A stretch of DNA of 64,000 bases from Dipteronia dyeriana (GCA_032871835.1 CM065299.1:31794074-31858073); one strand, 5' to 3'. Shown: positions 1 to 13,200, counted from the first letter of the stretch. The notes: generated by a model not told the origin, from the letters alone. A program made the numbers and translations.

Positions 1-1440
1 TTCCAACTGCTGCCATCATTCAGTTACATTTTGAAACAAAAAAATCTTGGCACAATCAATTATTTGCAGTGCGATGAAGATGGTAAATTCCTCTACTTTT
101 TCATATCGATTGGTGCCTCACTTAAATGATTTCGGACGTGTATGCGTCCAGTTATTGCCATCGATGAAACCCATTTGAAGGGAAACGATTTGGGGGTACA
201 ATGTTTGTTGCAATTGCATAATATGGAAATGAATAGGTGTATCCAATTGCTTTTGGGTACGGCAACTCAGAAAACAACCTTTCATGGGAGTGATTTTTGA
301 ATTGCTTGAAGGGTGCTCTACGTCATATTGATGATCTGGTTTTCATTTCTGATCGACGTGCAAGCATTGAAGTAGGGATTTCTAAAGTGCTTCATTATGC
401 CACCTATACCATATGTTGTTGGCACTTTTCTAAAAATATTAAGAAGCGATATCACAGAAAGGATGTTGCCGCAATAATGAACAAAACTGCTCGAGCGTAC
501 ACTGAGTTGAAATATAATCGGTACATGGAATAGTTACGCAACTTGCACCAGAATGCATATGATTATGTCAATGCTACCGGTCCACATGAGTGATCTCGTG
601 TACATTGTCCCAAAAGAAGGTATAGGGTGATGACAACAAATGCTGCAGAATGCATAAACTCATGCCTCAAATTTGCACTGTAACTGCCTATGTTGGCTCT
701 GGTTGAGTTCATTAGGAATATGCTACAGCGGTGGTTTCACGATCACTATCGACCGGCGCAGCATATCTTGTGATCCTAAAACGTGTGGAGAAGTATGGTT
801 TTATAACCGTAAATCTAGTCGACTGGAACATATTCTCGGTGAAGCGGTCTGGAAAATAGTGAACTGTTGACTTAGCCCAGAAGACCTGCACATGCAACAA
901 ATTTCAAATGGACCAGCTTCTATATTTTCAAGCACTCGCTACCACAAGGTACATCAGAAGTTTTAGTGTACGGTTAATATTACTGAAACGTGAATTCCAT
1001 CGTTTTCATTTTTTTACAAGGAGGGAAACTTGGATTTCACATCCCTGTGTACGGACTACTACAAGAAATAGACACTTATTTATGCTTACTCGGTTCCTAT
1101 TATGTTGGTTGGACATCCTTCAACATGAGTATTGCCATATGACATCGCTGAACGGGTGGTTTTGAATCCAATCTTGAGACAAGCGGGACACCCAAGGGCG
1201 GGTCAACATGTCTCGTCTTCGAAAAGGACATCCACACAATCGTGTAGAAGATATGGACAAACGGGTCATAATTCCAGGAGCTGTTCTAACCCACATATGA
1301 TTCATGAAGGTCCAAGCATAGGTGTTCTCGATGAATACCACTGCAAGTGTATCATCTGTAATTCAATTGGACACAACAAATAGACGTGCCCTAACAGGGA
1401 CTCTAATAGGGAATGAATGGTGATGTTCTCATTGATGACA
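1..1440 (+). pseudogene. mudrA-type MULE transposase, decayed and 5'-truncated by the window edge
   Basis: Remnant of a Mutator-like transposase, the DDE enzyme that cuts and moves MULEs. Reading across frames, the first catalytic Asp region appears as IDETHLKG near 160-185 (family usually IDGTHLKG) and the second as ISDRRASI in an open stretch at 297-533. A SWIM zinc finger begins CTCNKFQ near 888, but its usual Cys-His half is replaced by LLYFQALA, so metal binding is probably lost. Two C-terminal zinc knuckles follow near 1240-1395; the first has Tyr in place of its second Cys (CRRYGQTGHNSRSC) and the second has an in-frame stop. Several stops and frameshifts separate these blocks, so no functional protein is expected. 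It converges on the Ulp1-like pseudogene on the minus strand. The family call is firm; the exact limits are not. Confidence 0.85.
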
Positions 1441-1679
1441 TTGTAAACATTTGGAATTGTACCACTTGTTCGTTAACTAATTTTGAAATAAAAAAGGAGT
1501 TTTTAATTTCAGTTATAATATTATTCAAGGTTTGCAATGTGTGTCGTACTTTTGATGGCAGACACTTCAAATAGAAACATTAAAAAAATTGAAATAATAT
1601 AACTGAAATAGAATGTCTTTGTACATAAAACATTGTACAAAATATAAAAAAAATACAACAATAAATATACAACCAATCT

Positions 1680-4600
1680 CTAGGCAGGCTTGGAGTTACA
1701 AAAAATCTCCACAACCATTTTCTCTCGAATGATCCCCATGTCGTCGCCCGACCAATCGAAAGCCTGTCGATCCGCCAGTAAGTACTGAATCAGTCTTAAT
1801 GCATGGGGACCACAGTTAACCCTGCAATTGGACACATTAACACGCCTTACAATTCGTTTGTAATAAAACAATCTCTAAGCACGTTAATGAAATAGAATGT
1901 CATAAGATTGTTTTTGTTGGGGGACCGTTGAAGTGAACACCACACTGACCGTGAAGGGCTTATTTTATCTAAGGAACGGCCGACGATCACCTCGTCGCGT
2001 AGTGTGGAACAACGGGTCATTCAACATTAACAGTAAAAACGACCGCAATGGGCGGACCTGTTGCTTCCTGATATAAACAGGGACATCCTGTCTCTAGGGG
2101 TCCAGTGTCTCCAGCTTCCCGAGAATAAGGTCAACGATCACCAGGAGCCAATGTTGGCACCCAACGTTGCACTGTATCAGGACCTGTAATAGTATTTAGA
2201 AGTTGTTAGGATATACGAACAATTTTTAATTTAAATCATTTACACCGTGTAACACTCACTAAGTCAACCTCGTGCCATGGACGGTTCCACTCGTGGTACC
2301 TCCACGGACCGTTTATAGGTCCTCATCCAATCACCGGGACTGCAACACATTCCACCTTACCGTGGTAATAGCCCCGTGAGCATCACGAGGCATCATTCTC
2401 TCCTACTGTAACATCATAAGTGGTTGTACATACAATCATTGACAAGAAGTTATCAACAATAAAAAACCAAAAAATGATATGTGATACCAATAAGTTATAA
2501 ATACTTACATAGAATTACGTATCCAATACGTTGATCCTCTAGTTGTACACAGTGGGGAATACTCGTTGTTACTTCTGAAGAATATAGAGGTACACGTCCA
2601 TATGCTGACAATATATATAAGTAATGATTTTTTAGCTATACAGCATTACTTAAACAAACGTTAATTTAAAAATCACGTAAGTACGTACCGTGTCCTCCAA
2701 GTCTATGAAGTTGGACTGCATCCGCTGGAACCAATTGGTATCGACTGGTGCCAGCACATTCACATTGCGTCTGTTTAATTGTTGGATTATCTTTATAGTA
2801 AATTGATTAAACATAAAAACACTGTCAAATTCATAGATGAAGTTGTACTCATAGTCCCCCGTTGATGTTCCTCTTGAAGGCTTTGTATGTTGCTAGCTAG
2901 TCGGTATCCACCAGTCCGTGGTGGTCAAATATGTGTTTCGCGGACTAGGGTCGTGTCCTCACCCTCAACCGACATGGATCTGTGTAAGGGTTCAGCAACT
3001 GCCACCTGCGTTTCAGTATATGCTTCTTGGACAACACTCCAGCCTCCGAGGTATGTTGCAAAGAAGAGCTCTGTGCCCGTATATCAGTTGGATCGATTGA
3101 TATACGGGCTAAAGGGAACCGCTACTGCTGGATCGATGTGTTGGGTGGTGGAGGTGGGGGGAGCTTTGGAGTTCAGTCGATGTGCTGGGTAGGGGAGGGG
3201 ATCGCTGCGGGTGGATCGATGTGTTGGGTGAGGGAGGGGAGTGCTGCGGCTGGATCAATGTGCTGGGTGGTGGAGGGGACCTTTACGGCTGGATCAATAT
3301 GTGGGGTGGGGGAGAGCTCTGGAGCTTATTCATTATGCTAGGTGGTGGGTGGAGCTGGGCATGGGTCAACCCATACATAACTGTTGGGAGGTCTGACTGG
3401 ACTGTTGTATGTGTAGCAGGCCTAGTATCGTCGGTACACGACTAAGCCTGACCTCCAGACCTGCCCTTTCGGTAGGCGGGTGCTGTTTACGTCCACATGT
3501 TCTGTCTGTCCGTCCCCCTCGTATACCCACATGTCCTATCTTCAGGACTAAAGTCTGGATCAGGAGGTGGTGGACCATCCATGCGTGTATGCGTCATCGA
3601 CCTCTGAATCCCCCGGATAATATCCAACAACACTCAATTCTGCTGCTGTTGATCCTTGTCACTCTTCCGGATCATATCCAGCAACTCCCGGTGCTAATGA
3701 TGTCGATCATCCTCACTCTTTCGGAGGGCTTCACGTACATCGTTCAACAGATCTTCCCATGGGGCCTGAATACATGTTTACATTGTTAGTACAAAATTAT
3801 CAACATGTCGCCTTAATAAAAAACAAAACTTTCATTTCAACTTACCTCTCTGTCACGTCTAACGCCCTCATGGGAATCCCTTGTAGATGTAGCAGGTCCG
3901 AGGGTGGTAAACCGAACCCAATTATGCCTCTCTCGCTGAGGGTCTGGCTGATATCCCTCACTGTCACTGGCCCTAAAACCCCCAGCCTCGGGCTCAGATC
4001 CCTCACTGTTTCTGGCCCTGGCCCTGTCCCTGAAGCCACCACCCTCTGTCCTATTGTTTCGGCCAAAGGTAGTCTGATCAGGGACTAGAGGCGAAATTTG
4101 AGGCATGTCCTCCTCTACATATAGGCTCCCCCATCTTTTTGCCCCGCATAGTACTGTGCCTCTGTCAGCTGGTGTGGGCACCAATTTCGTCCTCACAAAC
4201 ATCTGAAATCTTAGTTAGAAAAATGTAAATGTATACTTAGTAACTAATATAAACATTAACAAAATAAATACATACCCTGGCTTTGAAAATCTTGGTTAGC
4301 TTCTTCTCTCTCGGTCGTTTGCTCAACTCTCACTTTAAAATACAGGGAGATAGATCTGTCACCCTCGGGGTGCCAAACTGGAGGCCCAAATCAGGGATCA
4401 CCTCGAAAGCAAATATCTGCATCAAATATAAGTACGATAAAAATCCATAACATTTAGGACACCAACAATAAAGTACATGTTGTAATTCAAAGTTCTTACC
4501 AATAGGGCGTGAGATAGACCGTAAATGTTGTAGGTCTCCACCGTATGTACGTAAGATCCTTTTTCCTGCTGGCATCTCTCAAACTCGTCTCGTCGCCCTT

Positions 4601-5241
4601 CAAGTGCATGTTTGAATGAGTAAATGGAATGCCTGTACAAGTGGGCACCCCACGGGAACTTGTCGAATGCAACAAGGTCTTCCACCAGCCAAAAAGGTCA
4701 AACTAGAATCTTGAATCTCTCATCCATCCCCATCAGTATCCAGTTCAACATATATATGAGGCAGAGCTTCACAGCATCGTACGCCTCCTGAAACTCTCTG
4801 AAGGTGAGAACAACCTTCATCTCCTCGAACGAAACCCCATCAGCTCCAGGAAAGTACCGCTGATGTATGTCATTCTCCACTTCTATAGACACACTCGTGT
4901 TCGGTACAACTCCAAATCGTAATTAGATGATCAGGTAAAATTCCACCTTCTAAAACCTCACCGACTGGTTTCCTAACATGAACTGCATCTCATATGTTGG
5001 CCCTTGTGATGCAGCTCCCTCAAAAGCAATCGATGAATAACACTACCCAAAAACTTCATCTCCCGATGCATCGTCAGGAAATGCTCGAAACACGACGCCA
5101 TGAACCAACACCGGTCTTCATCAGTAAATTCTACAGGGACCCGGCTCAACGAGTCGTCTATATGGTCAAGGGTATCAAAATGGTCGTGTCATGTCAATTT
5201 ACCCTCGTACCAGTCTCCTTCTGGAGTTTTAAGCAAATCCA
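1680..5241 (-). pseudogene. DUF1985 / Ulp1-like (C48) cysteine protease carried by a MULE, decayed
   Basis: Remnant of the ULP-like genes carried by plant MULEs (Kaonashi/CUMULE type). From its 5' end, the DUF1985 domain is legible from about 5240 to 4330: blocks SCFEHFLTMHREMKFLGSVI, FREFQEAYDAVKLCLIYMLN and HTVETYNIYGLSHALL, in more than one frame. A charged and then Pro-rich linker covers about 4200-2900. The protease core lies at about 2160-1690: QHWLLVIVDL supplies the catalytic His near 2150, LETLDP the Asp near 2100, and NCGPHALRLIQYLLADR the Cys near 1815. A stop directly after LDP and several frame changes break the gene. Ulp1 proteases normally process SUMO or SUMO conjugates; activity for this copy is unlikely. 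A start at 5241 is the first Met preceding the DUF1985 match and is a guess. Confidence 0.82.
3129..3335 (-). repeat. 39-bp minisatellite encoding a 13-residue repeat in the Ulp1-like linker
   Basis: Blocks beginning GGATC(G/A)AT recur at 3129, about 3174, 3213, 3252 and 3291, that is every 39 bp after a first 45-bp spacing. The unit is a multiple of three and, read on the minus strand within the protease pseudogene, gives Pro/Ala-rich repeats containing the core TQHIDP. It lies between DUF1985 and the protease core, where these proteins usually have a variable linker. Open frames on the plus strand here (Gly/Trp-rich) are shadows of the repeat. Confidence 0.75.
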
Positions 5242-5329
5242 TCAACCTATTTGTCATCTGCAATATCACATAAATAATACATCATTAAACTAAAATAAGC
5301 TCGGGTTCAAAATTAAAAGTCTCAGCCAA

Positions 5330-5815
5330 TTGCAAAAAAAGCTCGGGCATTTGCAAAAAGACTCGGGTCATTGCAAAAAAAAACTCGAACCATTGATAAA
5401 AAAGCTCGGGTCATTGATAAAATAGCTTAAACATTTGACAAATAATCTCAGACCTTACCCGACCCAAAATTATCAAAATAGAAAAGCTCGATTATGTTTT
5501 AAAAATGCTCGGGTTCACAAAAATAAGCTCGATAATTTGAAAAAAAAAAGCTAGAACCAGTGAAAAAAAAGTTCGATCCAATGAAAAAAAAACTCGATCC
5601 AACGTAAAAAAAAACTCGATCCAATGAAAAACAAAACTTGACCCTTTAATAAAAAAGCTCGATCCCTTTCAAAAAAAGCTCGATCCCTTTCAAAAAAAGC
5701 TCGATCTCTTTTAAAATAAGCTCGAATTACCAAAAACTAATTTTCACCGCAAAAATGCTCGGAAATCTATCAAAAAAGCTTCACTCAACTACGAAAAAGC
5801 TCGGATCTCCTTCAA
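5330..5815. repeat. A-tract / GCTCG short-period repeat field
   Basis: About 20 imperfect copies of an A-run followed by (A)GCTCG(G/A) or a variant, spaced roughly 18-28 bp. It lies directly upstream of the Ulp1-like pseudogene, in the 5' leader or terminal region of the MULE. The apparent minus-strand protein of alternating FFERDRAF blocks is a translation of this repeat, not a gene. Confidence 0.8.
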
Positions 5816-6678
5816 AAAGTCTCGGTAACACAGAATTTCATCTTCCTCAACAGATATTCAACCACATTTCAAACCCTAACCTAAACCACAACCATTCTGA
5901 GATCTCTATTTCAACTCTAATCTACAATTTTAATCAACAAAATACAAGTCTAGCATGCAATGCAAGTTATCAACAACAAAAACGAGAAAAAAACAAATTG
6001 AACTTACCTTTGTCGATCGCAAAAAATCTGGTGTATTATCGTTCCAGTGACTTCACCATCGATTTTGTTGTCGTCGAGCGTCGATCAGTTTTCCGTCAGT
6101 TTCTTTCTCACTCTTGTTTTTCTCTGACTTTGAAAATAATAACTTTATCTCTTTTTCAATAATTCGGGGAATTTTTGTCTGATCACGTTAAGTGGTACCT
6201 TTTAAACATACATTAGTAAAGTGGTGATATTTGCACAACGATTTTTCGATCCCAAAAAAATAATGCCAATAATTTTTCGATCCCAAAAAACGATGGCCTC
6301 GTCTTGTAGTTGTTTTTCGGTCTGTTTCCGTTTTTGTTTTTGTTTTCCAATTATGATTTTGAATTTGTGTTCGTTAACCGTTTTTCATTTCATTTTTAAA
6401 AAAAAATGAAAAACAAAATCAGTGTTAACAGTGAAATATTTGAAAAACACAAAATACTTGTTTTCCCTGTTTTTGTTTTTGTTTTTCAAAAAAATAAACA
6501 ATAAAATTATTTTTTTTCTATTTTTCCTCTTTTTCGCTCGATGTTCTTCTTCTTCCTACCATGACTCCATGAATGAACATTTGGAGCAGCAGCCGATTTG
6601 CTCCTCCAACGCCGAAGGAGGTCACCTCGGCAACACCGATCTAACCACGAAAATATTGAATATGGCTCGAATTTCCAA
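5816..6678. other. probable right end region of the first MULE and adjoining T-rich DNA
   Basis: No gene supported. 6000-6160 resembles the GTCGTCGAGCGTCG-type leader seen next to the ends of other MULEs in this window. The MULE right terminus is probably near 6150-6230, but the left terminus is outside the window, so inverted repeats cannot be compared. 6290-6560 is T-rich low-complexity DNA. Confidence 0.4.
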
Positions 6679-7519
6679 TGGTTATCAAACGAGATTCGTA
6701 AATACGGAGATTTCCTAGAGACGTGGGACACGTATGAGAGTATGAGATCTAGTTTGGGGGAGGTTTGAAGAGCTGAAAAACTGGAGAAACGGAGAATAGC
6801 CAAAATCGTTATGCCTCCGCTGTTAATTATGGCAGCGGTAGCACACCGGTCCTTATTTTAGTAGAAACTGTCATGACTTGCGATGTGAGTGGCACAACGG
6901 TAGGACATCGGTTTTGTTCCAAGGAGGAAGTGTTGTGCCTACGATGTGGGTTGTGACAGGGTTGGACAACGGTCGTGACCTGGTGACGTGGAGTGTGGAT
7001 CACGGTTTTCTGAGCTGTCAATTTCAACATGGTTTAGGAAACAGGTGGCCAACTGCAACTTGAATCATATTCAATCATATGCATGCGTTGAATCAGGAAA
7101 TATTAACGGAAAGGGAAATAGTATGTTTCTGGAAGGTCTTATGATTATAGAATTTCTTCTTTACAAGAAGACTTATCATAAATAGGAAATAGTATTTTTG
7201 TGGAACAAGTAATTCTTGTATATATAGGAGTAAGATTTCTTTTTATCTTAAACTCCTTATAATTTATATATATAGACCATAATAGCTAGACTATTGTGTG
7301 GAGCAAAATTAGCAAATCAAGAGAGATTTCAAGAGAGCATTAAGTGTAATTAGGGTTGGGGTATTAGAAAAGAGAGAATCTCAAGTGTGTGGATGTAATA
7401 ATTTTTCTACATGTATGAACTTTCTTTTGTTGTGTGTGATTGGATTGATTATCTCTTCTTTTTATTTTTATTTTTATTTCTCTTTTGTGCTATTGTTTGT
7501 TTTATTCTATCCGGCAACA
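6679..7519 (+). mobile_element. diverged LTR remnant (family also present inverted at 50.9-54.5 kb)
   Basis: Several blocks match the reverse complement of 53.5-54.5 kb in the same order: GAGACGTGGGA followed by GGGAGGTTTGAAG near 6718-6768, ACAGGTGGCCAAC near 7041, and GGAACAAGTAATTCTTGTA near 7201. Its 3' side ends in a T-rich stretch and CCGGCAACA at 7519, comparable with the CCCCCAACA end of the other copy. No coding sequence or primer-binding site follows, so this is a solo LTR or LTR fragment. The 5' limit is inferred from where the alignment begins with TG; no clear TSD was found. Confidence 0.6.
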
Positions 7520-7904
7520 CTTTAGTGTAGTGAAGTTTATTCGTTAACAGGAAATCTCTTCTTTCTTTTCTTCTTCTGATTTATACACAGCCCATGAAAA
7601 AATTAATTGTTCAATTTCAAACACTAACCAGAAAAAATTCTTTCTTTTTTAATCCAATTTTAAAAAAACACAAGCCAAGAAAATAAATCCGTTCTTCTTC
7701 TTCAAACACAAACCAGGAAAAAAAATCTCCTTCCAATAAAAAAAAACAAACGAACAAAGAAAAAAAAACATATATGTTCTTCTTCAAAGGCTTCCAGGGA
7801 AAAAAAATTAAAAAATTATTCTTCTTCCGAAGTAAAAAAATCCAATAAAGAAAAAAATAAAAAATCTACATGTCCGTCTTCTTGGACAATGCTCATATTA
7901 TCTT
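7520..7904. other. gene-free A-rich stretch
   Basis: Runs of A interrupted by TTCTTC blocks. Nothing recognisable as a gene or a bounded element. Confidence 0.5.
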
Positions 7905-8597
7905 GGTAAGGATAGGGTTTCCCATATTAACCGTTAATCCCCCTGAAATAGAAAGAATATAAAACTTACCCTTTTTGTCACATTTTCTGTCCAAAAGCAA
8001 GTTGACTACTAAAATCAAAGGGGTAATATCGTAAAAGCAGATAACTTAAAAAAAATAAAAAAATAAAAAATAAAAAATCATCGTCATCTTCAATTCTATA
8101 TCTCCACGACAAACATCATCTTCAATTCTTCTTCTTCTCCATCTGACCATCATCCCAGTTCATAACCATCATCATCACCAATCTTAATTGTCAAACCATA
8201 CCAGAAAACCAAAAACCCATTTTATTCATAGCAAATAAAATCGATCAATATCAAAATCAAACCCAGACAACAAAAAATCAAACCCAAAAACCCATCTTAT
8301 TCCTACACATTTATTAATGATTTTAAAAAAACATTCTAACCCAGAAATCCCCATTTCTTCAAACCCAAACCTAGAAATCTCTTTCTTCAACCAATATCAT
8401 CAACAACACCAAACCAAAACCTAGAAATCACCATCAACATCTTCAAATTCCCCATTTCTTTCTCTCGATCCAAACCCTGGCCGCCCATCTCACCACCCAC
8501 AAACCACGTTTCTCAAACCCTATCCACCCACAAACACACCATCAACCACTTTCAAACCTAAATCCAATCGAATCTCAGCTTATGAGAGAGAGATTGA

Positions 8598-8633
<36 letters not shown>

Positions 8634-9255
8634 GTCGATGATCATTGTCGTCGCCGCGCTTGCCTGTGCAGATGAGTTCGAGCGTTGATCGGCGTGGTGC
8701 GGTAAGGATCTCAGTTGATTTTGAATTGATTTCGATCGACGTGGTGCGAAAAGGAACTCAGTAGATTTCGATTAGATCTTTGTTTGATTTTAAATTTAGT
8801 GATTTTGGCATCTGGTTTGATTTTTGGGTTTGATGTTATGGATGATGATGGCGATGCAGCAATGAACGGTGTAGAGATTAATTTTTGTTTTGTTTTGTTT
8901 TTTTTTTCCAATTTTCCAATTTTTCAATTTTTTAAATTATTAATCGTTGTTTTTAAAAGGAGATATCTCCACCATCCATATCAGAGATGAATGGTGGAGA
9001 TCCATTTTTTAATCAATTTTGTTTTTTTTTTTTAATTTTTTAATTTTCTATTTTTTAATATATTTTTATGTAATAAATATTTGAATTTTTAAAGGTTATA
9101 AGGTATTTAATTATATCAATGATAAAATGGTCATTTGATCGTGAGACTAACGGTCAATGCATTTATTAGACAGAAATTTTAACAGAAGGGGGAACATTTA
9201 CAATATTTCATTTTAGGAGAAAGACCAATCAATATAAACAAACCTTATCCTTACC
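7905..9255. mobile_element. probable non-autonomous MULE (about 1.35 kb)
   Basis: The ends are inverted repeats: 7905 begins GGTAAGGATAGGGTTT and the reverse complement of the end at 9255 begins GGTAAGGATAAGGTTT, with weaker similarity continuing inward past 100 bp. No transposase is present. The interior holds A-rich DNA, a (GA)n tract at about 8598-8629 and short G/C-richer blocks, the same plan as the better-defined element at 17053-18447. I could not find a convincing 9-bp TSD, so the ends may be a few bases off. Confidence 0.6.
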
Positions 9256-10288
9256 TTTCTAATAGTATAAAAGTCATAGGGTAAAATGATAATATCCTTA
9301 TTATCTTTTATCTTATTATTTTCTTATTACAGATTTTATCATACATTTTATATTATTTTTAATCTTATCTTAACATTAATTATAAATATTAAAGTATACC
9401 AAACAAATGTTTTTCTTTTATTTGTTTTTTTTTCAACTATTTTTTATATTTAATAAAATGAATATCTATTTACAAATTACAAATTAGTGTTAAATGTTTT
9501 ATTAATCGATTATTATTTGTACTTTTTATTGATCCACTTTTGTTTTTCTTCTTTAATTTACAAATTACAATAGAAAAATCACATTAATCAATTAGATAAC
9601 CAATTGTTATGCAATTATCAAACAAAATGTCAATTTGATACGACAATTTTTTTATATTTTTAATTAATTTACCGAACGTGATTTTACCATTTTAATTTTT
9701 AAAATATGAGTTTCAACACAAACTAACAAACGCATTTTCAGATTTTAAAACTAAAACCAAAACTATCATTTTCATTTTTATTTTTATTTTATAAAAAAAA
9801 ATACTTACAAAACAGCCCCTAAGATTATCTCAACAAGCAACTCAAAGTTTCCCAGTCCAACAAAAATTGCAGAATTAATCGAGTGAAAATATGTGATACT
9901 TGAATCAGAAAAATGTTAACACATCTTTACATTTTTGCATCAATTCACAATAGATAAATCCAAGCTATGCATATTGCATAGTATACTATCAATGAATAAG
10001 AAAACCGTAATATACTATGGCATTGCTTGGGTCTATCTACACAGAAATATAGGGCTATAGTGTGCGGGGCAACTTATAGCAATCCAATCAAGAATCTAGA
10101 TGAATGAATGGTTGCAATAAAAATTTGGGATTTGCAGTATGCAAAAGGCCAGTTAAGTATTCTAACGCAAGGAAATCAGCAAAATTAATGTAATCGACTC
10201 AACAATGACAATGACCTAAGCTCTAGCCTCTATGTGCATTCTACTCTCTTCCCTCTTTAGTCAAGTAAAGATAAAAAATTGTGTCAAA
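9256..10288. other. AT-rich 3' flank of the ARIA-like gene
   Basis: Very AT-rich with no gene supported. It should hold the 3' UTR and polyadenylation region of the minus-strand gene ending at 10289, but no poly(A) site can be fixed from sequence alone. Confidence 0.5.
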
Positions 10289-13200
10289 TCATCTACAACT
10301 GCCTTGACTTGAGTCAACTTTGATAGCCTTAGCAAATGCTTTAGTAAAGTAGTGTCTTATCTCTGGTACTATACGTTGGATCAAATGACAACACCTGCAT
10401 ATTATCAACTAAATTAGAAATCAGCTCAAACATATACAAATGTACAATGTCAAAATGAAACCAAAACTATGAATAATAAAACAAAAGTACTCAACATACA
10501 TTTATCAAGACAAAGGGCAGTAACATACCAAGGCTTGCTTCTCAATTCGTCAAATTGATCTAATATAAACAATATGCATGATTGCCTTAAGGTAGTAGCA
10601 TTATAGGCCTCTGATAACTCGTACATGAGCGGAACATTTTCCACAGTAATATCCTAGACAATAAAAATAATGTCATTGAACTTACTTGTATAATTGATGC
10701 ATATGTATTAAAAAGCATTCATCAAACAAATGTTTAGCCAACCTGTGCAATGGCAAACTCGCAGAGGCGTTTAAGGCCTTCCAAAAGATACTGATCGGCA
10801 GCTCTGAGAAGATCTGGAGCAATCTCTGTATTCACATCTACAGATCCTGTATATATGAATCTACAAGCACACAAAATGAAGTATCAGCACAATATGGCAC
10901 ATAGTTTCATACTCATTTTTAAAAGGGAATGTGATGCTCATACCTCATCATCAACTCAAAGACATCCCATCTAATATTTGGAATTTCTACATCTTTAGCA
11001 TCTTTCTCCTGCAATGCATTTTAGATATTCTTTTAGTAAGAAATAAATTAAAATTTTACAAGGCCATTTCTAGCATCTTCCTCATGCAATTAGTTTAGAT
11101 AGTTTTTGTGTAAATTAGAAAGCCCCTTCACCTTTCAATTAGTCAAAAAATAGCAAAAATATTGCACAGATCAAGGTACAGGGTCTAAGAAGAGTTTTTA
11201 GAAAGAAAACTGTAAAAATAAATTGATGCTCACCCTGTAGCCACCATCAAACATTGCACGGAAAGCATCCGAAGAAGCAAGCAAGCATATTCTGTGAGCA
11301 TAGAACCTTTTACCTGTAACATAAATGCCCAATTATTCAATCTATAAACAGAAAAAACAATTGTATGCAAAAAACTAGAAAAAACAATCCAAAGGGCATG
11401 CTCAAGAACAATTTATACCTTCGACTAAGAATGTTACATCAGACAATGTTTGATTGTTTACATACTGCTCACCCAAATACACCTGCAGCAAAATTGTACA
11501 TTGGTTATTAATGCTAAATGTGAACCGGAAGAAATTGTTAGTTTCATTCTAGATATCTCAAATATTCTTGATTCTGTGCTTGGGATCAAAAGAGACATCA
11601 TAATTGCACAAAACAACAAATAAATAAACATATGATTTTATATTTTAGAAACAATGATGTAATGATCCATAGCAAAAAACAAATTCATTCAGAGAAGATC
11701 ATAATAGAGTGGCTATGTATATCAAGCCTTCTTGACGTTATGATTACAGAACCCATCAAGTAAGATCATAGCCCACAATTGATATACATCTATAAATAGC
11801 CATCCATTTCAACAGAAAATCCTATGAGAGCCAAGTAGTAAAGAGTGAGAGTAGATACCAAGACTCAAGTGTCTTAGTTTCGTTATTTAGGTGTATCGGT
11901 GTTGTGGGTTTGAGAACCATTCAGAAGATTCTGTAAACTTCTCTTATGATAAATAGATTCTTCTAGTGTCTTCATCCATGAACATAAGTTCTTGTGTGCT
12001 TTATATTATCAATATGATTTCTCACTTGGTCGCAACAGTATTTGTCATTGCATAAGAGTGGATGAGGGCAAAGTGCATCTCATAAAAATCATGACAAAAT
12101 TGTGTGTGGCTGGAGATCAGATATGAAAAATTGTTAACTCGGCTGCTTTTGGAACACCTCTCTCCAGCAAATAACTCATATTGCTCCGTAGAATAGAGCT
12201 CAAACAATTAGCAAAGCAAGTGATAATCCTTTAGTTGAAAACACTAACTTCCTGTTTAAGAAGTAAAAGTAAATAGAACAAGTGGCATCTAGATTCCATA
12301 TCATCCAATCTGAAGAGATTCAAACTAAATGAAACAAAATAGAAGAATAACATGTAATAAAGCAAGCAGATGTTTTAAAGAAAAAACACCTGCGGGGTTG
12401 GTGATGGAGGAGCTGCATCCATAGGAGATGGCAAACTGGCTTTGGTGGCTAATTTATACAACGCAGCTGAACTATCCTCTTGCTGCTTCACAGTTTTAGA
12501 TTCAAGAAGACCCAACAGTAGGTCTAATCCTGCAAGAACAAAATGCATAATTAAGCAAGCAACCAAGAAACTAGAACTTAAATGGCAGCAGAAAAAAAGA
12601 TAAAGATGATATAAAATGGCAGCTACACTTCCAGTTTCTGTACCATTGTTATCAATAAAAACAGTTTTACAATCATCAGGTGAACAAAGATGAGTGAGAG
12701 CCAAAGCAACCCGTCTTTGAACAGCCTTGTCTGTAACCCGCATCAAATACACCAGATGGTTCAGTACCTGACAAGAAAAAGCATTAAAGAAATTGGTACA
12801 CCAAGTCAGACCAAAGTATCTTTCACAATAAAACAGCTTGCAGTTAAAATCAAATTATAATTTGAACTAACTAAATGGCCTAAGAACTTAGGGATGAATG
12901 AACTCACTCGTCCATGAATCTTCTCCTCTAACCTTTTCAATGTCTTTGCCACACAATCCTTAGTTGGCTGCAAGCATCATATATAAATTATAAGAGTTAC
13001 AATCAAAATAACCAAGAGAAAGAACAGGAGGGTAACGTTTGATAACCTAATCAGTAATCTCAATGCATTAAGGCAATGAAGCGGGAAAATAGTTCAAGGA
13101 CCAAAAATCAACAGAAAGAAATTAAGTTAGGGCACACATTATGTACAACTTCAAATGTTGGAATCCTAATAAAACAATTTTTTTTTAAGACACTGAAGTC

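Noticed and set aside
2887..3445. Gly/Trp-rich plus-strand frames (MCWVVEGT-type repeats)
   Set aside because: They are the antisense of the 39-bp repeat in the minus-strand Ulp1-like pseudogene; no known family and no independent start context.
5551..5733. Minus-strand protein of FFERDRAF repeats
   Set aside because: Direct translation of the A-tract/GCTCG repeat.
8598..8629. (GA)n tract as a GAGA-factor regulatory site
   Set aside because: It is a simple repeat inside a probable MULE, with no gene next to it.
12022..12207. Minus-strand 61-residue frame in intron 13 as an extra exon
   Set aside because: Exons 13 and 14 join in phase without it and give the expected ARIA sequence; the region looks like an LTR.
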